DNA from: Actinophytocola algeriensis
GTDB lineage: Bacteria > Actinomycetota > Actinomycetes > Mycobacteriales > Pseudonocardiaceae
Direction of reading: 5' to 3'
Length of the DNA stretch: 64,000 bases
Assembly (NCBI RefSeq): GCF_014203735.1
Contig: NZ_JACHJQ010000009.1
Coordinates: 352,610-416,609, forward strand
Shown: positions 1 to 7,427 of the stretch, in pieces
Numbering within the stretch: the stretch's first letter is position 1
How the letters are laid out: every line of letters begins with the position of its first letter
Position numbers and translations under genes: made by a program
The notes under the pieces: generated by a model
Told to the model about the DNA's origin: nothing
What the model saw: only the letters and a program-made list of their open reading frames with translations
Databases searched by the model: none

Positions 1-674
1 TCACCGGTGTGCTCGTGCACGCGCTCGCGCAGGCCGCCGCGTCCGGCGCCGACGAGGTGCACCTGCGGGCCGAGCTGGACCGCGCGTGGGACGCCGTCGA
101 CGCGGGTGCGCCCTGGTTCTCCCGCCGGGAGCGGGCACGGGTTCACGCCATGCTTGACACCTTCCTCTCCTGGGTCGCGGCGACCCGAGGTGAGTTGACA
201 CAGGTCGCGGTCGAACACGACTTCACCGTCGACATCCCGGAGACCGAACCGCCGGTGCGGGTCCGCGGCCGCGTCGACCGGCTGGAGGCCGACAACGGGG
301 GCCACCCCGTGGTGGTCGACGTGAAGACCGGCAAGAACGCGGTCACCGAGGCCGACGCCCGCGAGCACCCGCAGCTCGCGGTGTACCAGCTCGCCGCAGC
401 GTACGGCGCGTTCGTGAAGCTCGGCCTGGACAGCGAACCCGGTGGTGCGCGGCTGTTGTACGTCGCCAAGGCCAACCGCAAGAAGGCCGCCACCGAACGC
501 AACCAGGACCCGGTCGGCGAGGACGGCGTGAAGCACTGGACCGGCGTGGTCGCCGACGCGGCCGCCGCCAGCACCGGGCCCGAGTACCGGGCCAAGCAGA
601 ACCCGGACTGCCCGCGCTGCCCGGTCCGGGTCAGCTGCCCCATGCACGCCAGCGGGCGGCAGGTCACCGAGTGA
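1..674 (+). CDS. adnA: AdnA, helicase-nuclease subunit A (3' part only)
   Basis: This is the C-terminal ~223 residues; the gene starts before the window. AdnA pairs with AdnB as the actinobacterial motor-nuclease that resects DNA double-strand breaks. What is visible is a PD-(D/E)XK nuclease module: Asp and Lys of VVDVKTG (nt ~318-326), a following Gln/Tyr helix (QLAVYQLAAAYG), and a terminal C-x2-C-x5-C (PDCPRCPVRVSC) that would hold the distal cysteines of an Fe-S cluster, as in AddB-type nucleases. Its TGA overlaps the next GTG (GTGA, 671-674), suggesting translational coupling. The helicase half lies outside the window, so the choice of AdnA over another UvrD-like nuclease rests largely on the adnB neighbour. 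Confidence 0.85.
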   Translation, partial: TGVLVHALAQAAASGADEVHLRAELDRAWDAVDAGAPWFSRRERARVHAMLDTFLSWVAATRGELTQVAVEHDFTVDIPETEPPVRVRGRVDRLEADNGGHPVVVDVKTGKNAVTEADAREHPQLAVYQLAAAYGAFVKLGLDSEPGGARLLYVAKANRKKAATERNQDPVGEDGVKHWTGVVADAAAASTGPEYRAKQNPDCPRCPVRVSCPMHASGRQVTE

Positions 675-3600
675 TCTCGCCGAGAGAACTGGCGAAGGAA
701 CTCGGACTGCCCGCACCGACCGCCGAGCAGGCCGAGGTGATCGCCGCGCCCACCGACCCCGCGCTGGTCGTCGCGGGTGCGGGCGCGGGCAAGACCGAGA
801 CCATGGCCGCGCGCGTCGTGTGGCTGGTCGCCAACGGCATCGTCACCCCGGACCGCGTGCTGGGCCTCACGTTCACCCGCAAGGCCGCCCGCCAGCTCGC
901 CGACCGGGTCCGCTCGCGCCTGCGCAGGCTCGCCGGTTCGCGGCTGCCGTACCGGCTCGACCCCAGCGGGCAGCTGCTCGCCGAGCTGTACGCGGGCGAG
1001 CCGACCGTGCTGACCTACCACGCCTACGCGGGCCGCCTGGTCGCCGAACACGGGTTGCGGCTGCCGGTGGAGCCCGGCGCGCGGCTGTTGACCGAGACCG
1101 CGTGCTGGCAGCTCGCGCACCGCGTCGTGTCGACGTGGACCCAGGACCTGGAGACCGAACGGGTGCCGGTCACGGTCACCCGGTACCTCCTCGAACTCGC
1201 GGGCGATCTGGCCGAGCACCTCGTCGACCTCGACCGGCTGCGTGAGTACGGCGAGGATCTCGCCACCACCATCGAGAACGCGCCGCGCGGCCCCCGCCAG
1301 CGTGCCGAGCTGTCGCAGGACCTCAAGGAAGTCGTTGCCACACAACGGTTCCGGATCGCGATGCTGCCGCTCGTGGCTGCCTACGGCGACGCGAAGCGCA
1401 AGGAGGGCGCGCTCGACTTCGCCGAGCAGATGGCCCTGGCCGCGCAGCTCGCGGACACCCAACCCGAAGTGGCGGAAGGGGAACGCGCCCGCTACGGCAC
1501 CGCGCTGCTCGACGAGTACCAGGACACCGGCCACTCGCAACGGATCCTGCTGCGGTCGCTGTTCGGCGGCAAGAAACCGATGCCCGTCACCGCGGTGGGC
1601 GACCCGGTGCAGGCGATCTACGGCTGGCGCGGCGCGAGTGCCGCGAACCTGCCCCGGTTCGCGACCGACTTTCCCAAGCTGGACAACAAGAAGCTCGTAC
1701 CCGCCACCCGCTACGGCCTGCTGACGAGTTTCCGCAACCCACCCGAGGTGCTGGCGCTCGCCAACGCGATCTCCGGTTCGCTGCGGCGCGCCGGGCTGGA
1801 CGTCGACGAGCTGCGGGCACCCGAGGGCCGAGGGCCGGCGGACGTCCGCGCCGGGTTGTTCCCCGACGCGGTGACGGAGGTCGAGTGGCTGGCCGACGAG
1901 ATCGCCCAGCGGTGGCGGTTCATCTCGGACGAACGGGACCGGCCGCCGACCGCCGCGGTGCTGGTGCGGCGCCGTGCCGACATGAGCGACATCGCGACCG
2001 CGCTGCGCGCCAGGGGGTTGCCGGTCGAGGTGGTCGGTCTCGGTGGCCTGCTCGACGAACCAGAGGTGCGCGACCTGACCTCGGCGCTGCGCGTGCTGAT
2101 CGACCCGCTCGCCGGTGCCGCCGCCGCCCGGCTGCTGACCGGCGCGCGGTGGCGGCTCGGCGCGGCCGACCTCGCCGCACTGTGGAAGCGTGCCGCCGAG
2201 CTGGGGCAGGACTACCGGCCCGACGGCGAAGGTCGACTTGTCGACATGGTGCCGCCGGAGGGTGCCGAGCAGGCCGGTCTGGTCGACGCGATCGACGACC
2301 CCGGCGAGGCGGGGCGGTACTCGCCGGAGGGGTACCGGCGGATCCGGTCGCTCGGCGGTGAGCTGCGGATGCTGCGGCGGCGGCTCGACCAGCCGCTGCC
2401 CGAGCTGGTCGCGGACGTCGAACGCGCCATGCTGCTCGACGTCGAGGCGACCGCCAGGGTCGGCGGCGCGCGGCGGGCCCACCTGAACAAGTTCGCCGAC
2501 GTGGTGTCCGACTACGCGCAGGCCAGCCCGTCCGCCAGCCTCGGAGCCCTCCTGGACTACCTCATCGCCGCCGAGAGCGCGGAGGACGGCCTCGAGCCGG
2601 GTGAGGTGGAGGTTGCCGAGGACCGCGTGCAGATCCTGACCGTGCACAGCGCGAAGGGTCTCGAGTGGGAGATCGTCGCGGTGCCGCACCTGGTCAACGA
2701 CGTGTTCCCCAGCCGGAAGCGGACGTCGTGCTGGCTGCGCGCCGTGACCGAGCTGCCCGCCGCGCTGCGCGGCGACGCGGTGGACCTGCCGACACTGGAC
2801 CTCTCGAACGCGGGCAACCGCAAGGAGATCGAGGTCGAGCTGACCAACCACGCGGAGGCGTTCGCCGTGCGTGACCTCGTCGAGGAGCGGCGGCTCTGCT
2901 ACGTCGCGCTCACCAGGTCGGAGCGGACGTTGCTGGTGTCCGCGCACTGGTGGGGTCGGACCGGCAGCAAACCGAAGGGGCCGTCGGACTTCTTCACCGA
3001 GGTCGCGAACGCGGTGGCCACGATGGACGAACGGGTCGCGTCGGTCGAGCACATGGCGGCCGAGCCGCCGGAGCACGAGGAGAACCCGCTCGCCACCGCG
3101 GAACGCACCGCGCTGTGGCCCGCCGACCCGCTGTCGCCGGCGCGCCGCCACGTCGAGGACGCGGCGGAGCTGGTCCGCGCCGAGCTGGCGGCGCTGCGGT
3201 CGGGGGAGCAGCTGGCGCTCGAAGCGGACCCGGACGGTTGGGTGGCGGACACGGACGTGCTCCTCGCCGAGCGCGCGGCGGCCGCGAACCGGCGCGAGGA
3301 CGTGACGCTGCCCGACTCGATCTCCGTGAGCCAGCTCGTGGAACTGGCGCGGGACCCGGAGGCCCTCGCGCGCAGGCTGCGCCGTCCGCTGCCGTTCCCG
3401 CCGAACCCCGTGGCGAGGCGGGGGACGGCGTTCCACTCGTGGCTGGAGAAGCGGTTCGGCTCGCGCGCCCTGCTCGACCTGGACGAACTGCCCGGCTCGG
3501 CCGACGAGGCCGCCGCGCCGGATGCCGACCTGGAGGCGCTGCAGGAGGCGTTCGACGCGTCGGACTGGGCGGAACGCTCGCCATCGGCGGTCGAGGTGTC

Positions 3601-3904
3601 CTTCACCTGCGACGTCGACGGGATGACGTTGCGCGGCAGGCTGGACGCCGTGTTCGCCGACCGGGAGGGCGGGTGGACCGTCGTCGACTGGAAGACCGGC
3701 GCGGTGCCGTCGGAGGAGGAACTGCCCGCGTTGTCGGTGCAGCTCGCCGCGTACCGGCTGGCGTGGGCCAGCCTCAACGGGGTGCCGGTGTCGCAGGTGC
3801 GCGCGGCGTTCCACTACGTCCGGTCCAACGTGACGCTGCGGCCGGTGGACCTGATGGACGCGCCCGCGCTGCGGACGTTGCTGCGGGGCATCCCGCACAG
3901 CTGA
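671..3904 (+). CDS. adnB: AdnB, ATP-dependent helicase-nuclease subunit B
   Basis: Full-length 1077-aa UvrD/Rep-family motor fused to a RecB-like nuclease, the lead motor of the AdnAB end-resection machine. Walker A is GAGAGKTE (residues ~36-43), motif II is LLDEYQDT (~279), motif III/IV is QAIYGWRGA (~315), and the helicase C-terminal motif VALTRSERTLL lies near 745. The C-terminal nuclease has VVDWKTG with Asp ~1006 and Lys ~1008, followed by a QLAAYRLAW helix. Size and domain order match mycobacterial AdnB. The GTG start overlaps the adnA stop, so the two are one operon. It is followed by a gene-poor convergent spacer. Confidence 0.92.
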   Translation: MISPRELAKELGLPAPTAEQAEVIAAPTDPALVVAGAGAGKTETMAARVVWLVANGIVTPDRVLGLTFTRKAARQLADRVRSRLRRLAGSRLPYRLDPSGQLLAELYAGEPTVLTYHAYAGRLVAEHGLRLPVEPGARLLTETACWQLAHRVVSTWTQDLETERVPVTVTRYLLELAGDLAEHLVDLDRLREYGEDLATTIENAPRGPRQRAELSQDLKEVVATQRFRIAMLPLVAAYGDAKRKEGALDFAEQMALAAQLADTQPEVAEGERARYGTALLDEYQDTGHSQRILLRSLFGGKKPMPVTAVGDPVQAIYGWRGASAANLPRFATDFPKLDNKKLVPATRYGLLTSFRNPPEVLALANAISGSLRRAGLDVDELRAPEGRGPADVRAGLFPDAVTEVEWLADEIAQRWRFISDERDRPPTAAVLVRRRADMSDIATALRARGLPVEVVGLGGLLDEPEVRDLTSALRVLIDPLAGAAAARLLTGARWRLGAADLAALWKRAAELGQDYRPDGEGRLVDMVPPEGAEQAGLVDAIDDPGEAGRYSPEGYRRIRSLGGELRMLRRRLDQPLPELVADVERAMLLDVEATARVGGARRAHLNKFADVVSDYAQASPSASLGALLDYLIAAESAEDGLEPGEVEVAEDRVQILTVHSAKGLEWEIVAVPHLVNDVFPSRKRTSCWLRAVTELPAALRGDAVDLPTLDLSNAGNRKEIEVELTNHAEAFAVRDLVEERRLCYVALTRSERTLLVSAHWWGRTGSKPKGPSDFFTEVANAVATMDERVASVEHMAAEPPEHEENPLATAERTALWPADPLSPARRHVEDAAELVRAELAALRSGEQLALEADPDGWVADTDVLLAERAAAANRREDVTLPDSISVSQLVELARDPEALARRLRRPLPFPPNPVARRGTAFHSWLEKRFGSRALLDLDELPGSADEAAAPDADLEALQEAFDASDWAERSPSAVEVSFTCDVDGMTLRGRLDAVFADREGGWTVVDWKTGAVPSEEELPALSVQLAAYRLAWASLNGVPVSQVRAAFHYVRSNVTLRPVDLMDAPALRTLLRGIPHS

Positions 3905-4193
3905 TCGCGGTTCGTTCATGGGGACATGCCAACAGACGACCCCGACAGCGACCGGCTCGCGAAGCCGAGTTGTCCACAGCCGATGCGGTTGTCCACAGGC
4001 AAGATCGACAACGCCCGCACTGTCGGGGGGTACCGGTAAGCTGGCAAGGCGGGACGCCCCCGGGACAGGGTGGGGGTTGCTTTCCGGCCGGGTTCGGCGG
4101 TTTTGGCGGTTTCCGCAGGTCAACGACGCAGCTTCGGCGCCCTGGTTGTCCTTGAGCACGCCCGCTTCGCGGGCTGTGGCTGGTGTCGCGACG
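3905..4193. other. Gene-free spacer between convergent adnB and the RCC1 gene
   Basis: About 350 bases lie between the convergent stops at 3904 and 4256. I see no credible gene. The spacer holds two actinobacterial-type DnaA-box sequences (TTGTCCACA at 3970-3978 and 3989-3997), copy 1 of an interspersed element (3989-4090), a short hairpin (GCCCGC-TTC-GCGGGC near 4158-4172) and a strong terminator-like hairpin at its right end. Open frames that cross it are antisense continuations of high-GC coding DNA. Confidence 0.6.
3989..4090 (+). repeat. Bipartite interspersed element, copy 1 (TTGTCCACA ... TAAGCTGG + core)
   Basis: TTGTCCACA at 3989 is followed exactly 48 nt later by TAAGCTGG at 4037. 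It then runs into a 39-nt core (4041-4079, from CTGGCAAGGCGGGACG to GGTGGGGGTTG) that is identical to 21167-21205. The block TCCGGCCG (4083-4090) sits at the same offset in both copies. A third, shorter copy lies at 57254. TAAGCT resembles the -10 boxes of leaderless promoters in this window, so the core could be transcribed, but that is inference. Confidence 0.75.
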
Positions 4194-4232
4194 GGGTGCG
4201 GACAGGGACATTCATGGTCCCTGTCCGCACCC
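4194..4232. terminator. Perfect 16-bp hairpin, probable transcription terminator
   Basis: Arms 4194-4209 and 4217-4232 are perfectly complementary (GGGTGCGGACAGGGAC and its reverse complement) around a 7-nt loop. It lies 24 nt beyond the stop codon of the minus-strand RCC1 gene and also faces adnB. There is no T-tract, which is common for actinobacterial hairpin terminators. It probably works for the RCC1 transcript. Confidence 0.7.
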
Positions 4233-4255
4233 TCACGACCGTCGAGAATGGTCGG

Positions 4256-6733
4256 TCAGTAGATCGCGTACGCGGTGGTGAGACCGGTGCCGACCGCCGT
4301 CACGCTGCTCACTCCGGGGACCTGCGCCGGCACATCTCTCGGGGACCACGTGCCGCCGAGCTGGCCCTGGGAGTTCTGGCCCCACGTCCACAGCGTCCCG
4401 TCGGCGCGGCGGGCCATCGCGAACGAGCCGCCCGCCGCCACGTCCACGACGTCGGTCAGGCCGGTGACCGGGCCCGGTGTGGTTCGCACGCAGTTCGGGA
4501 CCGTCTCGTCGGCGCACTCGCCGCCGGTGGTGCCGTTGCCGAGCTGGCCTGCCGCGTTGTAGCCCCACGACTGGACGGTGCCGTCGGTCATCAGCGCGTA
4601 GGTCGCCGAGGTGCCGCCGGTGACGATCTTGCTCACGCCCGCCAGACCCGGGATCCGCACCGGCGACAGCGCCATGCAGTCGGTGCGGAGCGGGTTGGCG
4701 TAGCAGCCCGGGCCGCCCGCGGTGCCGATGCCGAGCTCGCCTTCCGCGTTGAAGCCCCACGCCCAGACCGAGCCGTCCGACTTCACGGCGAACGCCGCGT
4801 TGTAGGACGCGGCGATCGAGACGACCCCGGTCAGGCCGGGCACCTGGATGGGCGTCGCCGCGCGGCAGCCGGGGCCGACGGGGGTGGTGTCGCAGCCGGT
4901 GCCGTAGGTGCCGTTGCCGAAGGAACCGCCGTTCGCGCCCCACACCCACACGGTCCCGTTCGACCGCAGCGCGAACGTGGTGAGGTGCCCGGCCGCGATC
5001 TGCTGGACGTCGTTCGGCAGGGCCACCGGGACCGGGGTGTTCACCTGTGTCACCGAGCCGTTGCCCAGCTCGCCGTCACCCGCGTATCCCCACGACCAGG
5101 CCCTGTTGTCCTGGTCGAGCGCGTAGCCGTTGTAGGCGCCGATCGCGATCTGCCGGACATTCGTGAGCCCGTTGATCCGCACCGGCTTGACCGCCACGCC
5201 GTATCCGACGCCGTTGGCGAGGCCCGAGGCGCCGTTGGTGCCCCACGCCCAGACCGTGCCGTCGTCGCGCAGCCCGTAGCCGTTGCTGATGCCGCCCGCG
5301 ACCGAGGTGAACTGGCTGTTGCCGTCGACGCGGCCCGGCTCGCCTGAGTAGCCGCCCAGGGTGCCCACGCCGAGCTGGGCGTTGTTGTTCGCGCCCCACG
5401 AGTGCACGCAGTTCGCGGCGCAGACGACGGGCGGCGGCGCGAAGTAGCCTGCCACGTCGATGATCACGTGCACGGACCCGGCGTTGTTGAAGATGTCGAG
5501 CCGCTTCTGCGTCCCGAACGCCACGGTCGCCATGTTCGCCGCCGTCTGGCCGCGCACCAGGTTGAGGTTCGACGCCGTCGGCTGTGCCGTGTCCGATGGC
5601 CACGCGGTGACGTAGGTCGAGGCCGTCGGGGCGGTGCCGGTCAGGTTGAACACGAGCGACGACGCCGAGGCGGGCACGACCTCCGAGAACCCGAACCACC
5701 AGGTCTCGCCAGAGCCCACCGGCACGTCGAACCGCGTGTCGAACCAGCGGAACGGCGACATCTGGTAGAACGCGTCGCCCCGGTCGGTGGCGTAGTAGCC
5801 CGCGAGGTCGGCCACCAGGTGCGTGCTGCCGGAGTTGTTGTGCAGCGTGACGCTGCGGTTGGTGCCGAGCGCGACGGTCACGAGGTTCGGCGTGACCTGG
5901 CCGGGCACCATGTTCAGGCTCGACGCGAGCGGCCGCGCCTGGCCCGCCGGGTACGCGGTGACGAACGTGCTCAGCGTCGCGCTCGCGCCGGTCAGGTTGA
6001 AGGTGACCGCCGTGGCCGTGGCAGGCACGCGGGACGACAGGTTGATGGTCCGGGTGGCACCCGGGCCGAGCGCCCCACCCGAGTCGCGGGTGTCGAGCAC
6101 GCGCGCGGGCGACAGCGACGTGAACTTCGCGGCCGCGGCCGGTGCGTAGTAGCCCGCGAGGTCGGCGACGACATGGGTGGTGCCGGAGTTGTTGCGGAAC
6201 GCCAGGGCCCGCTCCGGGCCGAGCGCGACCGTGGCCGCGTTCGCGCGGATCTCCCCGGCGCGCAGGTTGAGCGTCGACGCCTCCGGCCGTTCCTCACCAG
6301 CCGGCCACACGGTGATGACGGTGCTCAGCGTCGGCGACACGCCGGTCACGTTGAGCACGACCGCGGTCGCGTTCGCGGGCACGCGGGACGACAGGTCGAC
6401 GGCCCGGGTGCCGCCAGGGCCGAGTGCCCCGCCGGAGTTGCGGGTGTCGAGCACGCGGGTCGGCGTCATCGACGTGAACGCCGAGCCACCCGACCCGGCC
6501 GCGGCGGCGGACACGGCGCCCGAACCGGTGGCAGCGCGGGCGTTCAGCCCACTCGCTCCCGTGCCGAACCCGGCGCGGGCGCGGGCGTCCCCAATGGACA
6601 CGACGCCGGTGTCGGCCGGTACCGCGTCGGCCGCACCCGGTGGCGCGGCCGACGCGGTGCCCGGCGCACCGACCAGCGCGGCGGCGGTCACCGCCACCAG
6701 CAGCGCGGTTCTCGTGCGAGCAGGACGTGTCAT
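4256..6733 (-). CDS. Secreted RCC1-repeat protein with three N-terminal VLDTR-type modules
   Basis: 825-aa exported protein. Residues 1-~29 form a Sec signal peptide (Arg-rich start, Ala/Val/Leu core, ASAA cleavage region). Residues ~86-435 hold three ~115-aa modules that each open with a DTR motif (TPTRVLDTRNSGG, SPARVLDTRDSGG, SPFRWFDTRFDVP) and end in VADLAGYYA or IDVAGYFA, a module known from actinobacterial secreted and wall-associated proteins. Residues ~445-825 hold seven RCC1 blades (W-G-N...LGxGT signatures such as VWAWGTNGASGL and VQSWGYNAAGQLGNG), enough for one closed seven-bladed propeller. The function is unknown; binding of a protein or glycan outside the cell is likely. It is transcribed alone, divergently from the small secreted protein at 6908. 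Confidence 0.85.
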   Translation of the reverse strand: MTRPARTRTALLVAVTAAALVGAPGTASAAPPGAADAVPADTGVVSIGDARARAGFGTGASGLNARAATGSGAVSAAAAGSGGSAFTSMTPTRVLDTRNSGGALGPGGTRAVDLSSRVPANATAVVLNVTGVSPTLSTVITVWPAGEERPEASTLNLRAGEIRANAATVALGPERALAFRNNSGTTHVVADLAGYYAPAAAAKFTSLSPARVLDTRDSGGALGPGATRTINLSSRVPATATAVTFNLTGASATLSTFVTAYPAGQARPLASSLNMVPGQVTPNLVTVALGTNRSVTLHNNSGSTHLVADLAGYYATDRGDAFYQMSPFRWFDTRFDVPVGSGETWWFGFSEVVPASASSLVFNLTGTAPTASTYVTAWPSDTAQPTASNLNLVRGQTAANMATVAFGTQKRLDIFNNAGSVHVIIDVAGYFAPPPVVCAANCVHSWGANNNAQLGVGTLGGYSGEPGRVDGNSQFTSVAGGISNGYGLRDDGTVWAWGTNGASGLANGVGYGVAVKPVRINGLTNVRQIAIGAYNGYALDQDNRAWSWGYAGDGELGNGSVTQVNTPVPVALPNDVQQIAAGHLTTFALRSNGTVWVWGANGGSFGNGTYGTGCDTTPVGPGCRAATPIQVPGLTGVVSIAASYNAAFAVKSDGSVWAWGFNAEGELGIGTAGGPGCYANPLRTDCMALSPVRIPGLAGVSKIVTGGTSATYALMTDGTVQSWGYNAAGQLGNGTTGGECADETVPNCVRTTPGPVTGLTDVVDVAAGGSFAMARRADGTLWTWGQNSQGQLGGTWSPRDVPAQVPGVSSVTAVGTGLTTAYAIY

Positions 6734-6907
6734 GAAACCCCCAGAGAAAGAACGGCGAGATCCGTTGTCGTGCCCCGTATCGCCCCACCGGGTGTTGACG
6801 TTTCACATGTGTGCAGCGTGGTTTGCCGATCGTGCACATGTCGTCCTCTCCTCCGCCGGGCGGTGCGACGTTGCCCGCGCAAGGGCAGCAAACCGAGGAG
6901 GACACAC
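6734..6907. promoter_or_regulatory. Divergent intergenic region for two secreted-protein genes
   Basis: This 174-bp region separates the starts of the RCC1 protein (minus) and the small secreted protein (plus). It is richer in A/T than its surroundings. The plus gene has a good ribosome-binding site (GAGGAG, about 6 nt before ATG 6908). I could not assign -10/-35 boxes with confidence. Confidence 0.4.
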
Positions 6908-7366
6908 ATGGTTCGCAAGGCACTGGGTGTGCTGGTGGTGGCGCTGTGCATGGCGGTCGCCGTGGCGTCGCCCGCTTCGGCGGGTGGCAAGGAGCTGAGC
7001 CACAAGGCCGCGGCCGCCAAGCTGAAGGCGGCCGGCATCGGCTGGACGTCGAGCGGGCACTGCAGCAACCGCAACAAGCCGACCTGCACCTCGTTCAGCG
7101 GCATCAAGTCCGGCACCATCAGCGGGATCGTCACGTTCAAGAAGTCCAGCCGCTGCAAGGTGACCGTCACCGGGGGCACCGAGACCGGGCACGCGTCCGG
7201 GACCTACAGCCACTGGAACGGCTACAAGGTCGACATCGCGATCACGTCCTGCGTGAACGGGTACATCAAGCGGAACTTCAGCTACATCGGCGGCAGCAAG
7301 TGGCGCTCGGCCGCCGGGAACGTCTACTACAACGAAGGCAACCACTGGGACATCACCTACTACTGA
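6908..7366 (+). CDS. Small secreted protein with M15-type zinc-peptidase signature
   Basis: 152-aa protein with a signal peptide ending at about ASA (residue 25), then a ~125-aa mature domain with four cysteines (52, 60, 83, 115). The core reads SHWNGYKVD (S101-H102-x2-G105-x3-D109), and the end reads EGNHWD (E143-x2-H146). This matches the S-x-H-x2-G-x3-D and E-x2-H pattern of M15 D-Ala-D-Ala peptidases, whose two His and one Asp bind zinc and whose Glu is catalytic. I therefore infer a minimal M15-fold peptidoglycan peptidase, though substrate and activity are unproven. The start was chosen for its ribosome-binding site and signal peptide; longer readings of the same frame run antisense to the RCC1 gene. 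Confidence 0.75.
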   Translation: MVRKALGVLVVALCMAVAVASPASAGGKELSHKAAAAKLKAAGIGWTSSGHCSNRNKPTCTSFSGIKSGTISGIVTFKKSSRCKVTVTGGTETGHASGTYSHWNGYKVDIAITSCVNGYIKRNFSYIGGSKWRSAAGNVYYNEGNHWDITYY

Positions 7367-7381
7367 GCCCCGCTGATCCGT

Positions 7382-7407
7382 GGGGCCGTCACGCGCGTGG
7401 CGGCCCC
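7382..7407. terminator. Hairpin terminator after the small secreted protein
   Basis: GGGGCCGTCACGC is followed immediately by GCGTGGCGGCCCC, a nearly perfect 13-bp inverted repeat with one mismatched pair. It starts 15 nt after the stop at 7366 and ends just before the leaderless promoter of the channel gene. Confidence 0.65.
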
Positions 7408-7427
7408 TAGCGGCTAACCTCCCCACC

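Noticed and set aside
3970..3997. Two DnaA boxes as a replication origin
   Set aside because: Only two boxes, no dnaA or dnaN neighbours and no A/T-rich unwinding region. They are better explained as part of, or next to, the bipartite element.
143..4159. A 1338-codon open frame on the minus strand opposite adnA/adnB
   Set aside because: It is low-complexity, Arg/Gly/Pro/His-rich and without domains, and it mirrors a well-conserved helicase-nuclease pair. In high-GC DNA the antisense frame often stays open by codon bias.
4070..4255. Small protein beginning MGVAFRPG after the repeat core, with a similar MGVGIRP start at 21196
   Set aside because: The similar starts come from the shared 39-nt core. 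The frames diverge at once, and both run antisense into the next gene without conserved sequence.
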